Notes under the pieces: generated by a model
The model's database searches: none
What the model saw: the letters and a program-made list of their open reading frames with translations, nothing else
What the model was told of the DNA's origin: nothing
In this document: piece by piece, positions 61,245 to 64,000 of the stretch
Layout: every line of letters begins with the position of its first letter
How positions within the stretch are numbered: the first letter of the stretch is position 1
NCBI RefSeq assembly: GCF_009674765.1
Contig: NZ_WKKF01000008.1
Location: 1-64,000, forward strand
DNA from: Metabacillus idriensis
GTDB taxonomy: Bacteria; Bacillota; Bacilli; Bacillales; Bacillaceae
Reading direction: 5' to 3'
Length of the DNA: 64,000 bases
Position numbers and translations under genes: made by a program

Positions 61245-61502
61245 TTAGATAAGAGCTTGTTCCAGTACAAAAATTATTAAGCCACAAATTACCGATACTC
61301 CCACGAAAGACCCAAAGAAAAATACCAGTGAGACTGTTCTTCCAAACTCTACTTCGTTTGGAAGTTCATTAACTCTCTCCCACGCACTATCTATATCTGG
61401 GACATATCTTTTAGTCTTTATATATCCCATTACAAACGTGATTAGAAAATAAATCAAATGAACAATTACAGAACCTATAATTGCTTGCATTATTGTACTC
61501 AA
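61245..61502 (-). CDS. small membrane protein
   Basis: An 85-residue protein with two hydrophobic segments, IIGSVIVHLIYFLITFVMGY and TVSLVFFFGSFVGVSVICGL, joined by an acidic 30-residue loop. No family is recognised. The start is either TTG 61502 or ATG 61490 and neither has a strong ribosome site. It might be a bacteriocin-immunity-type membrane protein, which is speculation from setting only. Confidence 0.55.
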   Translation of the reverse strand: MSTIMQAIIGSVIVHLIYFLITFVMGYIKTKRYVPDIDSAWERVNELPNEVEFGRTVSLVFFFGSFVGVSVICGLIIFVLEQALI

Positions 61503-61593
61503 CCATTTACACCACCATTGTAGAATTATATTTAGTCAAAGCTGACTTCTTATAAAATCATAAACTTATCCTATTCAGTTATTCCATTTAGTT

Positions 61594-61648
61594 ACCCATT
61601 GCTTCAAAATAAGGCGATCCGCTTTGCTGCAATCGCCCCCTTTAATTG
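61594..61648 (-). repeat. terminator repeat R7
   Basis: Very good copy: AAGGCGATCCGCTTTGCTGC followed by AATCGCCCCC. On the minus strand it gives GGCGAT...ATCGCC with a T-rich tail. It lies nine bases past the TPR gene stop. Confidence 0.85.
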
Positions 61649-61656
61649 AATTAAGT

Positions 61657-62067
61657 TTAATGGTTTTCCTTTTTTTGAAGTGCTGCCAGCTTTTTATAAT
61701 TCTTATCATAATTCTGGCGTTGTAGCAGATTTTCCAGCCAATATTGTGCCTTTTGCTGTTCTCCATTTTTGATAAACGTCTGGATTATCTTTTTAAAATT
61801 AACACTATATTTAAAGTTTTCGTTTTTCACTAATTCCAATGCTTTATTATAACAATCCGATGCCTTTTGATATTCTTTTGAAGAGGAATATAACAGTCCG
61901 AGATAAATTAGACCACTTGATATTTCTTCCTTACTAAAATTTTGCTCAGTGGCAAGTCTCATCACTTTTATAGCTTTCCTTTTTAAAAACAAAATTTCAT
62001 ATGTACCAGCTTTATATACATAATCCTCATACTTTTTAAGCGGTTTTATCAGTGAGAAGATTCCCAT
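61657..62067 (-). CDS. TPR-like protein
   Basis: A 136-residue helical protein with a tetratricopeptide-like unit (ISSGLIYLGLLYSSSKEYQK, ASDCYNKALELVKNENF) and a second, weaker one (FIKNGEQQKAQYWLENLLQR). Such small TPR proteins are common in Bacillus toxin-immunity and Rap-like systems; no specific function can be given. GGAGG lies seven bases before ATG 62067. Confidence 0.75.
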   Translation of the reverse strand: MGIFSLIKPLKKYEDYVYKAGTYEILFLKRKAIKVMRLATEQNFSKEEISSGLIYLGLLYSSSKEYQKASDCYNKALELVKNENFKYSVNFKKIIQTFIKNGEQQKAQYWLENLLQRQNYDKNYKKLAALQKKENH

Positions 62068-62116
62068 AACTAATCCTCCAAGGGGGAAGTTTTCTAAAGC
62101 TAACCTGCTCAGTTTG

Positions 62117-62162
62117 TGAAAAAGCGACTGCTCTTGTTGGACAATCGCCCCCGATTGCTTAA
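62117..62162 (-). repeat. terminator repeat R8
   Basis: AAAAAGCGACTG and ACAATCGCCCCCGATTGC, 12 bases past the stop of the gene at 62174. Confidence 0.8.
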
Positions 62163-62173
62163 TAAAATTCTAT

Positions 62174-62542
62174 TTAAAAATGTTCTTTGAAGATCAGTTT
62201 GAAATATGGCTTAAAGTCAATTTCTATCATTTGTTGGGAATCCTCATTTAGAACTGTTAACAATACACTTGAGTGTTCTTTTTGGTCTGCTGTAATTTCA
62301 AACTTAGATACACGTTTGAGTTCCAATAACGATAAGAATCTTCTTGATTCTCGGTAAGTCACCTGAATTTTTACTTCTCCATACGATGGAGAAATAGTAA
62401 CAATAAAGTCTTCTTCACCGTTCGAAAACTGGTATTTCGCTGTATTGTAATAAAATTGGATATCATTTGAGTTATTATCAAATAACGTAGGTTCACATTC
62501 AAATAAAGAAAGGAACTCGCTCTCATCTGGAAATATAGCCAT
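62174..62542 (-). CDS. hypothetical protein, immunity-like
   Basis: A 122-residue acidic protein: AIFPDESEFLSLFECEPTLF, YYNTAKYQFSNGEEDFIVTI, VKIQVTYRESRRFLSLLELK and IDFKPYFKLIFKEHF. No named family is recognised, but a strand-rich fold after an FxxxFECEPT-type start recurs in Bacillus immunity-like proteins. ATG 62542 follows AAAGGTG at good spacing; the preceding in-frame ATG at 62554 lies within the ribosome site. Confidence 0.6.
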   Translation of the reverse strand: MAIFPDESEFLSLFECEPTLFDNNSNDIQFYYNTAKYQFSNGEEDFIVTISPSYGEVKIQVTYRESRRFLSLLELKRVSKFEITADQKEHSSVLLTVLNEDSQQMIEIDFKPYFKLIFKEHF

Positions 62543-62589
62543 TTTCTTAAGCACCTTTCAAATTTCTTATTCATCAACCCTATCCAAGT

Positions 62590-62639
62590 CTTCAATATAA
62601 AAATGATCACACTTTGCTGCAATCGCCCTAGATTGTTGA
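62590..62639 (-). repeat. terminator repeat R9
   Basis: TTCAATATAAAAATGATCAC, ACTTTGCTGCAATCGCCCTA and GATTGTTGAG, nine bases past the stop of the gene at 62648. Confidence 0.8.
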
Positions 62640-62647
62640 GTATGTGG

Positions 62648-63118
62648 TTAATCCCAATAATTGAATATAACTTCCCCAATTCTTTCGGGCTTCCAAAAAG
62701 CAACTTGTTCTAACTCAGCACTATTTAAATCATTATCATTTTGTAGAATCTTTTCAGAATTCTGCTTTATAACTAAAGGCTTATGTAGTTCGTTGACACT
62801 CAAAACTTTATAAAACGAACTAAACTCTCTTGAAAGATCAGGTACATCGATGAATTTTATGTTTTCAAATTCAACAACCGACGCAAATGCTAGATAAGGA
62901 TAATATTCATTTAGTAAGATATGAAATTGTTTATTATAAACCTTGACGTCTACGTTATAAAAGTTTGTTGGATATTCTGGTTCATAAAAACTCAAAACTT
63001 TACCGCCAAAACGAGTTGTGTTAGAAAAACACACCTGTCTAAATTGTTTTCCGTCAACTTTAGGAGGGCGATTGTTTTTTGAACTATAAAAACCAGTTAT
63101 ACCATTAGGGAGTTTCAT
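62648..63118 (-). CDS. hypothetical protein, immunity-like
   Basis: A 156-residue protein starting MKLPNGITGFYSSKNNRPPK. It contains FGGKVLSFYEPEYPTNFYNV and YPYLAFASVVEFENIKFIDV and ends EVIFNYWD. No named family is recognised; similar sequences occur as hypothetical proteins in Bacillus. GGTGATG lies just before ATG 63118. The longer in-frame start at 63181 would run through repeat R10. Confidence 0.6.
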   Translation of the reverse strand: MKLPNGITGFYSSKNNRPPKVDGKQFRQVCFSNTTRFGGKVLSFYEPEYPTNFYNVDVKVYNKQFHILLNEYYPYLAFASVVEFENIKFIDVPDLSREFSSFYKVLSVNELHKPLVIKQNSEKILQNDNDLNSAELEQVAFWKPERIGEVIFNYWD

Positions 63119-63159
63119 TTCATCACCGTTTTTTTTTTGACATTTATAAAAATAATCTT

Positions 63160-63208
63160 GAGTAAACGAACAAACGATCACTTATGCTCCAATCGCCCTA
63201 GATGTCTT
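63160..63208 (-). repeat. terminator repeat R10
   Basis: ACGATCACTTATGCTCCAATC and GCCCTAGATG; it starts at the stop codon of the gene at 63207. Confidence 0.7.
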
Positions 63209-63629
63209 AATTTTCTATTCGAATAATGCATTTTTCGTAAATATCTATTGCCTCAAGTTGTAGATTATTTAAGTTAATTTTCAACTTCTCCTCAGGCTCT
63301 TCATTTTCTTCACCCAACCAACAAATATAAATCTCACAATAATCACCTTGTGGAAGCAAATTTTTTAGTAGGTGGCATAAATAGAGAAAAGTCTTTTTGG
63401 ATTTTTCGTAGTTATGTGGCGAATGAACCTTTTGATATTCGTTCATTTGCCAAATAGGGTGACCTTTTTCAGCAATTTCATAAATATAGGGCGTAGTAAA
63501 ATGCTTCTGTTTAACTACATTACGATTTTCTTCTTCTGAGAAAACATAATCAATTTCAACTTCAGCCTCTGTATAGTATTCGTTAAGTATTACGGTAAAA
63601 TTCAAACCAATATAGGTTGCCATACTCAT
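63207..63629 (-). CDS. hypothetical protein, immunity-like
   Basis: A 140-residue acidic protein: ATYIGLNFTVILNEYYTEAE, TTPYIYEIAEKGHPIWQMNE, KSKKTFLYLCHLLKNLLPQG and DYCEIYICWLGEENEEPEEK. No named family is recognised. AAGGAG lies eight bases before ATG 63629. It lies between the SMI1/KNR4 gene and the gene at 62648, each separated by a repeat. Confidence 0.6.
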   Translation of the reverse strand: MSMATYIGLNFTVILNEYYTEAEVEIDYVFSEEENRNVVKQKHFTTPYIYEIAEKGHPIWQMNEYQKVHSPHNYEKSKKTFLYLCHLLKNLLPQGDYCEIYICWLGEENEEPEEKLKINLNNLQLEAIDIYEKCIIRIEN

Positions 63630-63702
63630 ATCATAAACTCCTTGTGATAGGCTGTGACTCTAATTTAATATCTTATTGTTCTAACCTTCTTCTTCAAGTA
63701 GA

Positions 63703-63757
63703 CTGCCCAATTCCTCAATGAAAAAGGTGATTACACTGTGCAGCAATCGCCCCCGTT
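63703..63757 (-). repeat. terminator repeat R11
   Basis: Full-length copy: CTGCCCAATTCCTCAATG, AAAAAGGTGATTACACTGTG and CAGCAATCGCCCCCG, 11 bases past the SMI1/KNR4 gene stop. Confidence 0.8.
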
Positions 63758-63767
63758 CGTACAAAAT

Positions 63768-64000
63768 TCACTTTTTCTTTCTCCCGTAACTTGGTTTAAA
63801 TTTTTCAGGGTCTAAAATAGATCCCCGAGATAGTCTTCTTAAAAAAGCATCAAAATCATTTGCTATTTTTATTTGTTTCCATTTCTCATTATCTGATAAG
63901 TAATCCTCATAAAAGTATACTACTGAAGGATTTTCAGTGTTTTCCTCATAGTTTAAAGCAATCCAACTATGATAATCGCCCCATAAAATTATTATAGTTT
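63768..64000 (-). CDS. SMI1/KNR4-family immunity protein, C-terminal part
   Basis: The gene enters from the right edge; 76 codons to TGA 63768 are visible. WGDYHSWIALNYEENTENPS, VVYFYEDYLSDNEKWKQIKI and ANDFDAFLRRLSRGSILDPE are the end of the SMI1/KNR4 (SUKH) fold, the commonest immunity family of bacterial polymorphic toxins. It is the best evidence that this block is an immunity array. The start and any partner toxin lie outside the window. Confidence 0.8.
   Translation of the reverse strand, partial: TIIILWGDYHSWIALNYEENTENPSVVYFYEDYLSDNEKWKQIKIANDFDAFLRRLSRGSILDPEKFKPSYGRKKK

Noticed and set aside
56745-63757. CRISPR array
   Set aside because: The repeats are 0.4-1.2 kb apart with whole genes between, vary in sequence and have no cas genes.
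56745-63757. Classical integron with attC sites
   Set aside because: No integrase or attI is visible, and the repeat also works as a T-tailed intrinsic terminator. The cassette idea is kept only as a hypothesis.

Overview
The window reads as chromosomal DNA of a low-GC, endospore-forming member of the Bacillaceae. It has strong AGGAGG-type ribosome sites, GTG and TTG starts, and a GerA germination relic. It also carries typical Bacillus families (MnmA, DUF3231, DUF3219, YitT, IDEAL domain, YesM/YesN, HxlR). No rRNA, tRNA or CRISPR array was seen. Pseudogenes and insertion-sequence relics are unusually dense.

Layout. 0-10 kb: the end of a STAS protein, mnmA, two luciferase-like monooxygenases, an ArsR repressor, DUF3231, an aldo/keto reductase and an SDR, mixed with relics of an SDR, an old yellow enzyme and a GerA subunit. 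10-15.5 kb: a DJ-1 protein, an iron alcohol dehydrogenase, an unknown protein, gnd, zwf and a tiny zinc-ribbon gene. 15.6-18.5 kb: relics, YitT, and a quinone-reductase-like gene divergent from an Rrf2 regulator. 18.7-31.3 kb: a ten-gene sugar operon plus its LacI regulator. The operon has two binding proteins, a ribose-type ATPase and permease, two Gfo/Idh dehydrogenases, three TIM-barrel isomerases and a zinc dehydrogenase. It resembles an anhydrosugar (levoglucosan-type) route. 31.5-36.2 kb: an orphan solute-binding lipoprotein with a YesM/YesN two-component pair. 36.4-49 kb: a duplicated ribulose-monophosphate formaldehyde module (hxlR, hxlA, hxlB, pgi, gnd, zwf) broken up by IS1182, IS3 and resolvase relics. 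49.3-56 kb: a sigma-54 operon (SCP2-like protein, alpha/beta hydrolase, amidohydrolase, MIP18-like, DJ-1) with its enhancer-binding activator and a second ArsR. 56.7-64 kb: small DUF, immunity-like genes, nearly all on the minus strand, separated by 11 copies of a terminator-like repeat.

How the genes work together. HxlA and HxlB fix formaldehyde onto ribulose 5-phosphate, giving fructose 6-phosphate. Pgi, Zwf and Gnd then regenerate ribulose 5-phosphate and release CO2: a complete dissimilatory RuMP cycle. There are two hxl loci and each is broken in a different gene. One has a frameshifted hxlR beside an intact hxlAB. The other has an intact hxlR beside an hxlA with a nonsense codon. Four promoters (both hxlA genes and both zwf operons) share the same two-box layout, so a single HxlR may control all of them.

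Two further small regulons appear from shared palindromes. ATATC-N10-GATAT lies upstream of both ArsR genes and of the gene downstream of each. TGTAAY-N7-RTTACA lies at both Rrf2 loci. Family names and operator assignments come from recognition and hand alignment; no database search was run.
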